Assembly (NCBI GenBank): GCA_022496805.1
Contig: CM040102.1
Span: 2,170,001-2,234,000 of the forward strand
DNA from: Pohlia nutans
Taxonomy: Eukaryota > Streptophyta > Bryopsida > Bryales > Mniaceae
Length of the DNA stretch: 64,000 nucleotides
Reading direction: 5' to 3'
Shown: in pieces, positions 49,436 to 60,519 of the stretch
Layout: every line of letters starts with the position of its first letter
Numbering within the stretch: the first letter of the stretch is position 1
Program-made: the position numbers and the translations under genes
The notes under the pieces: model-generated
What the model was told of the DNA's origin: nothing
The model's input: the letters and a program-made list of their open reading frames with translations, nothing else
Database searches by the model: none

Positions 49436-49558
49436 GGCCCGCTTTACACTAGAGGTGAAAAGCCGTGGAGAAAACCAGACAAGGGCTATCGCTCATTCTT
49501 GAGAAGCCAAACTTTGCATTTGATTACCTTTGGATATAGTGTAGAGTGAGAAGGGGCC
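49436..49558. mobile_element. Short TIR MITE, Harbinger-like ends
   Basis: 123 bp with GGCCCGCTTTACACTA at the left. The right end reversed reads GGCCCCTTCTCACTCTACAC. It is preceded by TTA; the right flank is ATA. The CTTTACACTA core resembles the ends at 38277 and 38288. Confidence 0.5.
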
Positions 49559-49679
49559 ATAAAATAATGTGTTGATTTTTGTAATATAATTTCTAATATA
49601 GGGCTAGTCATAACTTCCACTACACTACCTCTCATTTCCACCCCAAGACCGGTCTTGTCTTTCTAGTTGTTGGCGGTTT

Positions 49680-51149
49680 CTTTTGCTTTTTTTTTTTCTC
49701 ATTTTTGCTTTGTTTACTGAAATTTCAGTACTATAGAGGAAAGGAGGAAGAAGCTTGTGGTGATGATGGTCTTGTATTGGTGTTTCTATATGATTACGCA
49801 GCATATCAACAACATGCAAGCTTGGTTTTACAAGGTAAGTGGACTAATGTTGCAATTTTCAACATTTGCCTTCAAAATTTAGGGTTTAGAGATTGAACCG
49901 TTTGGAGTTTTGAGAGGCAATCTGGCTTTGTAGACCGGTATTTGTTGTATTCATTTATGGAGACAATGTTCAAAGAAAGGACCCGTGTCTCGCATGCTAC
50001 ATTCAAATTTATATGTGAGAAATTAGGTCTATTTTTGAAGAAACAACATACTCGTTTGAGAAGACCAATTTCTGTAGAAGAGACAGTTGCAATGTCTTTG
50101 CCTAGACTTGGTACAGGAGATGGGCTGCGTATGGTTGGAGAAGTATATGGAGTGGAGAAATGTATAATTTCAGGAATTGTGAGGGAATTTTGTAAAATGG
50201 TGAGACTACATTTGCAAAAGATTTTTATTCAAATTCCAAATGAAAATAGACTTAGGGTTTTAGCAAAAGAGTTTGAAAGGTTGCGTAATATACTTAACAT
50301 TATAGGAGCCATAGACGGTTCACACATTCATGTGCTAACTCCAGTTATTGGTGGAGAAGATAACTACTACCGCAAATCTTTTCATTCAGCTTTGTTGTAA
50401 GGAATTGTTGATACAAATGCATTATTTGGGATGACGAATTTGGGTGGGCGGGAAGCTTGCATGATTGAACCGTTTTTCAACAAACCAAGGTTGGAAGAGC
50501 TTGTATGGAAGGGAAATTCCTACCATACAAATTGATTGGAGATGTGGCGTATCCGGTGCGACCTTGGATGTATCGTCTATTGAAAGGCACTTATGATGGA
50601 CTGGAATCATACAAGGCACATCAGAATTTTATCCAATCTTCAAGGTTCCCGAATGTGTGTGGAGCGTGCATTCGGGATTTTGAAGGGCAGATGGAGAATT
50701 ATTCAAAAGAGAGCAGATGTTCCTTTACGATCAATGGCAGATATTGTGTCAACTTGTATTGTCTTACATAATTATGCATCATCACAAAGGACAAGTTTGA
50801 TGCAATATGGATTGAAGAAGCCGAGATTGAATTGCATAAACGGGTTGAAGAGGGCACAGTGAAGGGAGGGCAAGTCTTACCAGGGCAACGAGCTTCTATT
50901 GAAGAGGTAAAATCTCGGATTTTGAAATCTGGTGTGAAAAGAACATTTCAAAATTTTGAACAAGAAGAAGTAGATGCTGAAGAGGAAGTTTTTTTGATAA
51001 TACAAGATGAGAAAGATGTTGATTTATTGAGAAAAGCTACTATGACTCATGAATTCATTGCAAAAACTTTGACGGAATACAACTTGTCAAAGGAGTCGGC
51101 TATTCAATTTTCAGAATCAAGTAGTGATTCTGAAGATATGGAAGAATAG
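49680..51149 (+). pseudogene. PIF/Harbinger transposase (DDE_Tnp_4), broken
   Basis: Nuclease of a PIF/Harbinger DNA transposon. Visible landmarks: RRPISVEETVAMSLPRLGTG (N-terminal helix region), IGAIDGSHIHVL (first catalytic Asp), LIGDVAYPVRPWM (second Asp) and VERAFGILKGRWRII (Glu). Lesions: a TAA at 50398-50400 where the family has Gln before GIVD, and a frameshift between about 50600 and 50660 that moves the Glu-containing part to another frame. An acidic and basic C-terminal extension runs to 51149. The 5' end is uncertain; coding resemblance begins about 49.9 kb and weaker similarity upstream. Confidence 0.8.
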
Positions 51150-51269
51150 CTACAATTTTTCTAGAATAGCTGTCATATGTCTATCCATGTTTTTCAATAA
51201 AGTCATGCTTTCTTGGAAAGTTGTGAGAAAGCTAGCAGAATTTGAGACAACCTTCTCCAAAATCACTTA

Positions 51270-51600
51270 TTAATTGTCTTGAATTTTTTTCTTTTTCTTC
51301 TCTTGCTTTGGAGTAACCTCACGATCTTGCAAATCTGATGGTGCTTTGTCTTCATCGTTTTCATCATCACCTTCTGTGGCACATGCTGGAATTTGGTTCT
51401 TTACACATGCACGAGTAGAATTCCAAACATCAAGCTGGTCAAACTATTTGCATTTTTGGTGCTTATCCGAACCTGAAATCTTATTGGTTCTCTAATCATT
51501 CTTGTAGTCCGCAAAAATTACCTTCTACTTCTTCTTGCATGATTCCCATGAGCGGTCAAAGCCTTGAATTGCTACCAGCATTCTTGCTTGCAATATCAAC
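51270..51600 (-). pseudogene. Possible Myb/SANT-like partner ORF fragment
   Basis: Minus-strand frame with KKVIFADYKND-like sequence, then CKQFDQLDVWNSTRACVKN-like sequence interrupted by two stops, followed by an acidic and Lys-rich tail. PIF/Harbinger elements carry a second, Myb-like ORF next to the transposase, and position and composition fit that. The similarity is weak. Confidence 0.25.
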
Positions 51601-51609
51601 CATGTATTA

Positions 51610-53517
51610 ATCCCTGAATTTTTACAGTAGTACACATTAGTACATTCATATACAAACATAGGATAGTAAAAAGATCCTCAAAATGTAAAAAAACAACTGG
51701 GAGGGCCTCAATTTGTGCATGGATCAGATCCGAACCTCCTTCCTTGGCAACTCACGTTTGTAGGTCCATAAGCTATTCGAAAATGAGGAAAGAAGACGAG
51801 GATAGAAAAAGAATGTACACAACAGGGATTGGTAATGCTTGCAAGATGAGAGAAAAAACCCATCTTCTCATGCTTCTTATCTATCATTGAATACATCGGC
51901 ACTTGAGTGCATTCTTTGTGGGACAAAGACACCAAACAACTACTCCTACGCGGGTACATTCACAGTATAACAACCCCATGAAACTCTAAACACTAATTAA
52001 TTTAACGGATTATTAAGCAATAATCTTATCATTTGAATTGATAAAGCATTATAAATTAGTAACTACATATACTATATGTCATTCTACAATATACTAAAGT
52101 TTGACGATGTTTGAGAAGTTATTGGTACTCCAAACCGACTAAAATATGGTCTTAACGAGTCGTTAATAACGACTAAAATGTGCTAAAATGTTCATAATAT
52201 GTCGCAAAATGTCCCTAAAATTTTCTAATATGTATATAAATTGAAGATATAATTTTCTAAGCACTCATCAAGAGTCGTTAAATTTGGGCGGGGTTGGCTC
52301 GTTATATTGTGAATGCACCAATGTTTCTTCTATACAGTACATCAGCTCCTGCTTGCTTATCAGATCTAAGTCCTAGTATTTCAACTTGGATTTTATCATG
52401 AAAACCCACACAATATAGGATTACATAGGCTTATATAGTTTTTTAGGCGATTGTAAAGGAAGGTTATAGTGTTGCACTAAATAAAGATGGATATGAGGCC
52501 AACCAAGAAATAGAGTTGTTTTTCAAAGACTTGGAAATATTTTAAAATGTAAAAGCACAATTACAGCTGTGTATAAAGATTTGAATTTGCTACTTAGTGT
52601 TGGTGGAATTTACCCCTATATATAATAAATATTTATATTAAGATGGTTCTTGCTACCATTTTATGATGTCCATATATTTGTATTGGTAATTTGCTAAAAA
52701 TGTATATGAATTTTGTCTTTAATTACTTTTGTATAAATAGGTGTGTTTATTAATATAATTTTGTTTACTGTATTTTTCACATGAGTCTAGAAGTTCCCTC
52801 AAAATTATCTAAAATTCATAATGTATAACTTTTATTCATACATCAAGTTCAAAATGTCCCTCCTAGTTAATGCATCTTTGCAATTCTCCAAATTTAGACA
52901 AGGGTGAACACTTTTAGAGGTTTAAAAATAAACAACTCTAATACATGGGTTTTAGGGTTTATGAAATGGATGATTTTATTTTATTTTCCAAAAACCATTT
53001 TAGAGCTCGAAATATCATTTTTTTACTGGAAAACCTTGTGAGGGCCTCCACATCCTTTAAAGATTAATCAGGTTTCTTTTTCAAAAGTTCACTTCACATG
53101 AGTCTAGAAGTTCCCTTAAAATTATGGATAGGGTGCATTCTATTTGGAATATCAATACGTGCTTGAATATAAAGGTGAATGTGTTTTGCTTTTACAGTTT
53201 TTGATATGCCTAATTGTATATTTTAGGACATTAAAATAGATGAATTATATATTAATTAATTTTCTTTTATAAAAAATGCACAAGGTGAAAGAAAAATGCA
53301 TAAGGTGTTGAAACGTTGGGGGCACATGCACATGTGGGATTTAATCTAAAGTTTTAGTACTCAAGCTCCTAGTTCCGACCACAAGTTCCAAGTTCCAAGA
53401 CTCATGCTCCTAGTTCCAAGACAAAAGTTCCAAGTCCTAATTCGAAGGTGAAGCTGACCAAATAAACTTACATACGCTAAGGTAGAAGCATTAAAACCTA
53501 TTACGGACCACTTCTAG
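51610..53517. other. No gene recognised
   Basis: AT-rich sequence without a family I can name. 52780-53120 contains two copies of ACATGAGTCTAGAAGTTCCC (near 52781 and 53097), so some short repeat structure is present. Confidence 0.4.
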
Positions 53518-54214
53518 TCACCTATGCAAGCACCTGTTTCAACTTTGTGACTTCCCAATCAAATTATCTCAACTATTAGTTGTAGCAGTTTGGTGATCAA
53601 TTATGAATGCCAAGTTAGCAAACTGATTGAACTAGAAATGAAACACAAGTATTGGTTCCCCTACTAACATCAATAGTGGTCTATGCAGATTAAGTTTAAA
53701 AATTTAGAACAAAGTCATACATTGTGACAAAATTAATTAAAAATTTGGGCTTGGATATTAAACCCGAAGTTTTATGTGCTGCAATTTTTATTATTGAAAA
53801 CCATCGCTCTAAATAGGTCGAAATCCTTAAACTAACAAGTATTGGTGCCTCCACCTTACCTTGTATCCACTGGACTTCAAAAAGTTTATTTGGATTTCTC
53901 ACGCAAAGGATTTTAAATTATAAAAAAAAAACCCCGAGCATATAATCTGATGTCCCTTGTGCCATAGTTTGTGGTCATAGAGGATGAGTGGAGAAGCAGG
54001 ACATTGAGTCTCACTGCTCATCGGTGGCACCTTGCGTTGGCTCCTTTAATTGTTGCGTCTAAGTGTAGGTGCATGGCAGGTGTATTTGAGTTTTACAGAT
54101 TGGTGGGGCCCTCTCTACCGGTGCACATGGAAGCACTTTGCGGATTTCGGTGGTGGTGAAGTCACTATTTACTGCCCGACCGATCCAAGCATGGAAGGAG
54201 GCCCTTACAATGGT
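53518..54214. repeat. About 0.7-kb repeat, inverted copy of 43264-43985
   Basis: Reverse complement of the copy at 43.3-44.0 kb with a few substitutions and indels. The right part reads, on the plus strand, WWGPLYRCTWKHFADFGGG and PTDPSMEGGPYNG in one frame, a coding-like segment of unknown source. A solo TTAA-type end (CCTTTAGGGG then TTAA) lies just beyond it at about 54221-54235. Confidence 0.7.
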
Positions 54215-54273
54215 AGAGTTCCTTTAGGGGTTAATTTCAAAACATAATTATTGTTCTAAAAGCTAAATGCTCA

Positions 54274-54706
54274 GAGGTCCTTCACACTATGGCCGAAGCT
54301 TGAGAGGTTGTCAATTTCAACCAATTAGATCACAATTATCATCATAAACATCTTGAGGCCTCTAAAGGGTTGTGAATTTGGCCAAAAATGTCATGGAAAA
54401 AATTTAAAAGTCAAGAATTTGGCCACTTGACCCTTCATACTAAAGGCCAAAGTCCAAAGGCCATCGCTCTCTAAAATGCCTACATGGAAGCACGCTTTGA
54501 CGAAGGCGACGAACTCTCAAAGGAGGATTGGGTCAGATAAGAATGGAAACCCAAACTATGGTTGAGAGGCCATCAATTCTTTTCCGTAAGTAATCAAAAT
54601 AATATTTTATTGCCTATTTTCATCCCATTTATTTGGACTCCCAACAAATTTTGGCCACTCAATCCTACGACCTCTGGACTTGGACTGCCATAGTATGAAG
54701 CAGCCC
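54274..54706. mobile_element. PIF/Harbinger-like MITE, diverged copy
   Basis: Starts GAGGTCCTTCACACTATGGCC and ends GCCATAGTATGAAGCAGCCC followed by TTA. It is a diverged relative of the inner element at 38288-38632, with the same sequence order (GGCCAAAGTCCAAAGGCC-like centre). Non-coding. Confidence 0.65.
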
Positions 54707-55269
54707 TTATTAATGAAATGGGTGAGGTTTCTATCTACAAGAATAATGTTTCTATATCCATATTGTTGCGATGAGGGGATCAGGGTTTTCTGTTGCGATG
54801 AGGGGTTAGTTATTCACTTTGTGTTAGAGGTTTGTGTTCCTTGTTGCGATCGGCGTTTCTTTTTTTTTGTCTACAACTTCTGTCGAGTTCCTGTTTTTTG
54901 TTAGCGGTGGTCAAGTAGATCAGGGGTTCGTCATTTTTGTAGATCAGGGGTAGCGGCGATCGGCATATCGGGTTTTGTGTCCACAAAGTCTATGGAGTTC
55001 GTGTTTTTTGTCCACAGATTCCGTCGTGATTTTTGTTGCTATCAAGGGTTCGTGTTCCTTCTTGCAATCAGGGGTCGTGTTTTTTGTCCACAAATTTACG
55101 GTTCTACGGAGAGATCAAGAGTTCGTGTGTATTTTATAGGGATCACGGGCTTATGGTCTGCTGTCGTTGCATGCAGTGAAAGGTTCGTCAGTATTTTGTA
55201 CAATGCAGGGTTTTAGGATGGTTTAGAGGCGTTGCATGTTGTCATTGGCCAGTGAATCTCTGTAGAATG

Positions 55270-55394
55270 CAGGGGTTCAATGTTTAGAAGCAACAAGTGC
55301 TTCGTGAATTCAGGGGTTCAGTGTTTAGAGGCAGCAAGTGCTTCGTGAATGCAGGGGTTCAATGCATTAGAGGCAGCAAGTGCTTTGTGTTTAG
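55270..55394. repeat. 41-bp tandem repeat, three copies
   Basis: Unit CAGGGGTTCAATGTTTAGAG followed by GCAGCAAGTGCTTCGTGAAT, repeated three times with few changes. It lies in a GGGGTTC-rich stretch (54750-55450) just upstream of the hAT transposase and possibly belongs to its 5' region. Confidence 0.7.
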
Positions 55395-55508
55395 CAATTC
55401 CGGGGTTCACCGTCTTGTCTCGCTGCATGTAGTCAGGGGTCCAATTTTTTTTGTGAGTGTGTAGGTTGACTGCTGTTTTGCTTGATTGTTGTTCAAAGGG
55501 TGAGGCCG

Positions 55509-57273
55509 ATGGCGAAACACCAATCCATCATGAAGAAATACTTATATCATGGGTTGTGTAATGCCGATAGGGCCGATCTCGAGGGGGAAAGGGAATTTTC
55601 CAGTACGCAAGTTATTTTGAGTCAGGAATCAGGGAGCAATGGGCCGGAGGTGGAAACTTCTGCCGACTCCATCGGTTTTTTAAGCGGGCTCCCATTCTCT
55701 TGTCATAGACTAGATTGATAGATGGAAATGTTGCACATGCCATTAAACAATGCATTGAGGGTATGGTTACACATCGCACGAGCGTTGATGAGGTGCAAGT
55801 GGCACAACGGTTAGTGTGTCTTATGTGGGTCAGATGGGGTGTTAGTTTTTCAGGGCAGCAGAAACGGTGTGACAATGCAAATGAAACACCATGGCCCCGT
55901 TTATGTTTGGGGTCCATTGCATGGCTCACCGCACCAATCTTGCGGTTGAACCACTTTCTAACTTACCCGTTGTGTTTAAGCTTGAGGCACTATGGCAAGC
56001 TATGCATTCATACTTTAGACATAGTCCTAAGAGGCATTTAGAATTCCAGAAGCTTGCGGACATCATGGAAACAGAGGGCTTGAGAATGTTGTGAAATGTG
56101 AAGACACGGTCGATATCTCTTCAAGAGCCTTTGAGAAGGGTAATGGGTGAGTACGAGACTCTAATTGCCAAGATGTGCAAGGATGCGGCGGTGGAAGAGC
56201 CCGACATGACATCAAAGCAAGCCATGGCGAGGGAGACCGCGCGCCACAACTATAATTTGTTGTGTGATGTCGGTACTTTGCTTGCACTTCCTTGCATTTT
56301 GCTTCTTCTTGCGTCGGTGAATACCTTGATGAAGTTTGCTCAATCTAACCACATGTTCGTGAGTGATTACATAGCCGCGGTGAAGATTTGCCAAGCGGAA
56401 CTATACATGATGTATAGTGATCATGACAAGGCATGGCAAAAATCTCACTTTGAGATGTTCCATGACATTGTCAATGATCACTTATATGCAATTACCGAAG
56501 AGTGGGTGACGGATTTGAACACGGGCTCTCAAAGCCTTGCATTCCGCATTCGGGATCACACTTACCCGGCTCACATGATTTGCTCGGTCACAGGCAAGAA
56601 ATTGTCGGTCTCACACTAAGACTTTGAGGCGGTGGTCTCTAGTATGAAAGGGCAATGCAAGGATGCCGCTGAAATGCTCACGCTTGAGTTTGATGTGAGA
56701 TTCCCGGAGGAGAAATTGATGAACGCCTTGGGCGTAGTATTTCTTCAATACTGGTTGCAACCAAATTGTGAGGAAATGTTCCCCTAGCATGTGAAGACGT
56801 TGAAGGGACACTACTCTATGTGTCGCACGGTGAACTTTGGGAGCAAGGATGAGTCCATTATAAGGGAAATTGAGCCCCTCATTGATGGTAGGTTGCTTTC
56901 TTTGCAAACATCTTTGTTTAAGCTCACAATCAAGTCTCATGCAAGGGAGGCTATGGAGGAGCCACGGGACCAAAATCCGGTGATTAAGTTGTGGGTGAAG
57001 GTGGGGCAAAATGCCTTAATGCTAAACCGCCTTTTGGAATTCATAAAGGTGGTTAAAATTGCCATCACGGCGGTGCTTGGGAGTGTGGAAGATGAACGCA
57101 CGTTCTCTACTCTTTCATTTATAAAATCCAAGCTCCGCAACCGGCTTGGTGGGCATTTGGACACATGTGTGAAGATGTTCTCACAACAATTCTTCACTCT
57201 TCAATCTTTTCCTTTTAACTCCGCGATTAACTCATGGCGTGATAATCGTGCGAGGAAGAGCGCCGATGTTTAA
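55509..57273 (+). pseudogene. hAT-superfamily transposase, broken
   Basis: Begins MAKHQSIMKKYL; the first 400 bp contain frame changes. From 55891 to 57273 a single frame runs through FMFGVHCMAHRTNLAVEPLS, YFRHSPKRHLEFQKLADI, RHNYNLLCDVGTLLALPCIL and FVSDYIAAVKICQAELYMMY. It ends in the hAT C-terminal dimerisation region (GSVEDERTFSTLSFIKSKLR). That frame is broken only by TGA 56092-56094, TAA 56617-56619 and TAG 56785-56787. Terminal repeats and the 8-bp duplication typical of hAT were not located. It lies downstream of GGGGTTC-rich sequence and upstream of a minisatellite. Confidence 0.8.
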
Positions 57274-57410
57274 GGTCTTTTTTTCCATCATGACGGCAAG
57301 TTTTGAGTTGCAAATTTGTTGAACATTTTACTAACTTGGTTGGGGGTGGGTGGGATTGTCAATTGCAGTGGGCAAGGCCTTATGGGCCGTGGTTCAACTC
57401 CCCTTGGCAA

Positions 57411-57740
57411 TTGCTGAAATTTTTGTGAAGAGGCTCATTTTTGTGGCAATTGCTGAAATTTTTGTGAAGTGCTAAATGTTTTGGTTTGTGTTGAAATTTT
57501 TGTGAAGTGGTGAAATTTTTGTGAAGTGCTGAAATTTTTGTGAAGGGCCTGAATTTTTTGTGAAGTACTGAAATTTTTGTGAAGGCCAGAATTTTTTGAC
57601 AAGTGCTGAAATTTTTGTGAAGGGCCTGAATTTTTTGGCAAGTACTGAATTTTTTGTGAAGGGCCTTAATTTTTTGGCAATTGGTGAAATTTATGTGAAG
57701 TGCCTTAAATTTTTTGGGAGATTAGTAACCAATGTACTTA
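57411..57740. repeat. Minisatellite, unit about 18-20 bp
   Basis: Roughly 14-16 imperfect copies of TGCTGAAATTTTTGTGAAG and close variants (GGCCTGAATTTTTTGGCAAG). It starts about 140 bp after the hAT stop codon and may be part of that element's 3' end. It creates meaningless open frames on both strands. Confidence 0.8.
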
Positions 57741-58065
57741 TGCTGAATTTTTTGTCGCTTGTAATACTACCTTGGATACATTTGGGATGCCACATTCCCA
57801 TGATTTTTAGCTTCACACTCGCCACATGAGTTGAAGCAGTAAAAAAAATTTAGATTTTTTGCCTTAAAAATGTCCTTAGAGGCCCGCCACTTGCATACAA
57901 AAAATGGCCTGACTGTAGCCTTAATTTCGAGCTGAAGTTACTATGGAGGAGCCAAGAAAGCACCTCCCAATCCCATTCAAGTGCGTGTCGCTCTACCTTG
58001 CTCAATCCTTAAGTTTTTCGCTGACCACGACAGGGAACCTTGATCGATTCACTGCCAAGTAAATA

Positions 58066-58322
58066 GAGTTATTTGTAAAGGCATCCGGTCCTCTGTCCTG
58101 CTTTTTTCATGGACCAGAGCTAGTACCAGAGCATTCTGACACCACTTCTCCTCATGGTCCTACTCCACTACCCAATTCTTCTCCCTCTCTCCAAATATTT
58201 ATGAATAAAAATTTCAATCCATCCAGTGTTCTATTTTGGGTGTACAGTAAAATCATATCGATCCTCTCCTTTCCATTGTACAGGTCAAAAAGAAGGGATT
58301 TGACGGAATTTACAAATAACTC
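58066..58322. mobile_element. TA/GAGTTATTTG-type MITE, copy 2 (complete)
   Basis: 257 bp with near-perfect inverted ends GAGTTATTTGTAAAG and TTTACAAATAACTC and TA on both sides (58064-58065, 58323-58324). Matches 39543-39765. Confidence 0.8.
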
Positions 58323-58429
58323 TAATGGTACAAGAATGATGATGAACTCTTGCTAAATTGAACAACCACTTGCAAAATTTGCTATATATAAACAACACGT
58401 TCCATTTTTTGAACCGTTCGGCGTGCCAG

Positions 58430-59319
58430 GTCACGAGCCAGTGCTGAGTTTCAGCGAGGGCTCGTGAGAGGAGGACCGTCGATCGAGATAAACGGTCCAG
58501 ATGCGGGGAGATTTACTGTAGACCGGGCGCTGTCACACCCGACCACCAAGCTCGTGCAGAATCCGTCGGCCAAACTGTTCATCATTTCAGTTGGCTCGTG
58601 TTCATCTTCTTCGACTGTTCATTGTTCATCTTTCTGGACAACGTTTGAACTGATAACACCAATTTTGGACATACTATTTGGGTGAATTGTTACATGTACA
58701 AGATTTGAACATACATTGGATTTGAAAGAGTGAATTGAGGAGTTTGAGTTAGAAATCAAGCCCTAAAAGACCAAGAAGCTCAAACGGGGTCTCATGTTTC
58801 TTTTAGCACTTTTGAGTAGATCCTAAATGGACTTCTTTTTTTCGAACAAATTTGTTCTTTGACCAACCCATGCAATGTAGTTCACTAGTTCCGGAGATTT
58901 TAAATTTGGTCCCATCTAAATTGTATTTTTCACAATAAGATCAATTGAATTTGTCATTTTAAAACCATGGATCCTTTGTCCTTTAGGGGTTAAAACAAAT
59001 TTGACATTACCGGTATCTTGGGGTCTAGCCTTTCATTTCTTTTCAAATCTCATACCAACCATTTAAAGACAAAATGTAAGAATTGGTGGAACCTTTCACA
59101 TAATTGAAGAGCATTTTCATAACAACTCATGAAAAATTGTGGGGACTCTTTTGAGGTTTGCGTGAATAAAGTGTCTATTCGTAATGACAATGACCCAATG
59201 CCCACCAAGGCTACTACTCTCTTCTATCAAGAATAGTCACTCTAGTGACCAATAGTTGTAAGCAAAAGTAACTACTATCTAGTTGGAAGGGTAGTTTGTT
59301 GGATATAATTTGGAGTTTG
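58430..59319 (+). repeat. Left arm of 890-bp inverted duplication
   Basis: Exact-length inverted partner of 60520-61409. No mismatch was seen in the several hundred bases compared. It holds a 222-bp open frame (58464-58685, MRGGPSIEINGPDAG...) of no recognised family, one TTAA-type MITE end (about 58980) and, at about 59155-59319, the 3' UTR of the LINE that fills the spacer. A TATATAAAC sequence lies about 45 bp to its left. Confidence 0.85.
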
Positions 59320-60519
59320 GCTTTTTGGTTTAATTAGTCAAGGGCGGTTTAGGTTTAGTGAGAGTGGTTGGTTATTCTCAATTTTTCTTTTTTGTAGGAT
59401 AATTGATGTAGCATAGTGTATAGCAATGGCGTTTATTCTTTAAAATCTGTTTTTTATGAAGGTGTCTAGCAGTTTGAATTTGTTTTTTAGGAATTTTATA
59501 GAAGTGGTGTGTATCGTTCCTCTAACTCCATCAATGATGACTTTGAGGGGTTTAATTTTCCATTTTTGATTAATGATGCTATTAATTAATGGTTGGTATT
59601 TTTGCACTGATTGCCGATTTTTTATTGAGAGAATATATTTTTGCAATAAATGAATTTGATAAATTGTATGGTGAGATTGTCTTCTAGATGTTGTGATATA
59701 TAATTTTGACTAATTTCCCTTTGCCCGGTGGGCATTGGGTCATTGTTAAGATGAACAGACACTTTATTCACGCCGGCTTCGAAAAAGAAATGAAGTTTCT
59801 ATCTATCTATCTATCTATCTTTAATTATGGCGTTGTAGTGACATCTTTGTGGTCCTCATGAGCAAGGAAGAAGCCTAGGGGGCATTGTGTTTTTTTGTGG
59901 GTTGCAATTGAAGGTGCCTCCGTCATCAAGATGTAGCATCATGATTTTTGTATCATTAGTATCAATTGTCTTAGTTCCCATACTCTTTATCGTGAGTTTT
60001 AAGTCTAAGAGCATCTATGTGATGTTGGTTACATTTGAGGAGTACACGTAGTTATGTATCTTGCGTCTCCAACTGTTGCATATGGGGCATGTGATAAATG
60101 GGAATCTTTCTATGTTAAAGAAATTTTGTTTTCTAGCAATTCCCATGTATTGTCCAATGCAGAATTTTAAGAGACTTGTTAATAAAACTTCAATTCTAGA
60201 AATGTAAAGGATATTGCAAGGTTTACATGTCATTTATAATACACTTATACACATTGAGGTCTCAAGGGAGTTAGAAAGTGATTCGTCTAAAAAAATATAG
60301 AGCAATTGAACCATGAAAAAGTCTAAATAATTAGGTCCATTGAAATATTCGATAAAATATAAGATAACAATGACATTCATATACGTATATATATTCATCT
60401 GCCCATATGTATGATGTTTGAATATTAATTAAAGTAAACATGCGCCACCTTGAAAGCCTTAATATGGCGTCCTTCACCAAAAAACTATTGAACTTATGAC
60501 TTGAAGATCACCGACCAAA
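59320..60519 (-). pseudogene. Palindrome spacer: degenerate LINE fragment
   Basis: Minus-strand remnants of the LINE family at 44-47 kb. 59440-59646 reads YQPLINSIINQKWKIKPLKV, matching the C-terminal region there. 60015-60233 reads FCIGQYMGIARKQNFFNIER and FITCPICNS, matching its zinc-knuckle region. Stops and frameshifts are frequent, so this copy is much older than the duplication that frames it. A short LINE tail in the opposite orientation is inserted at about 59703-59820. Confidence 0.65.
59703..59820 (+). mobile_element. Short LINE 3'-end insertion with (CTAT)n tail
   Basis: A piece of about 115 bp (GGGCATTGGGTCATTGTTAA, then CACTTTATTCACGCCGGC) ending in five CTAT repeats (59792-59811). 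It lies opposite to, and inside, the older LINE fragment; homology to the older fragment resumes on the far side. It looks like a severely 5'-truncated LINE copy or a SINE using that tail. Confidence 0.55.

Noticed and set aside
57435..57641. A repeat-containing minus-strand open frame over the minisatellite
   Set aside because: It is a by-product of the 18-20 bp tandem repeat and has no independent coding evidence.
58464..58685. A 73-codon open frame present in both palindrome arms (also 61154-61375, minus) as a gene
   Set aside because: Its identity in both arms follows from the duplication, not selection. No family or start context supports it.
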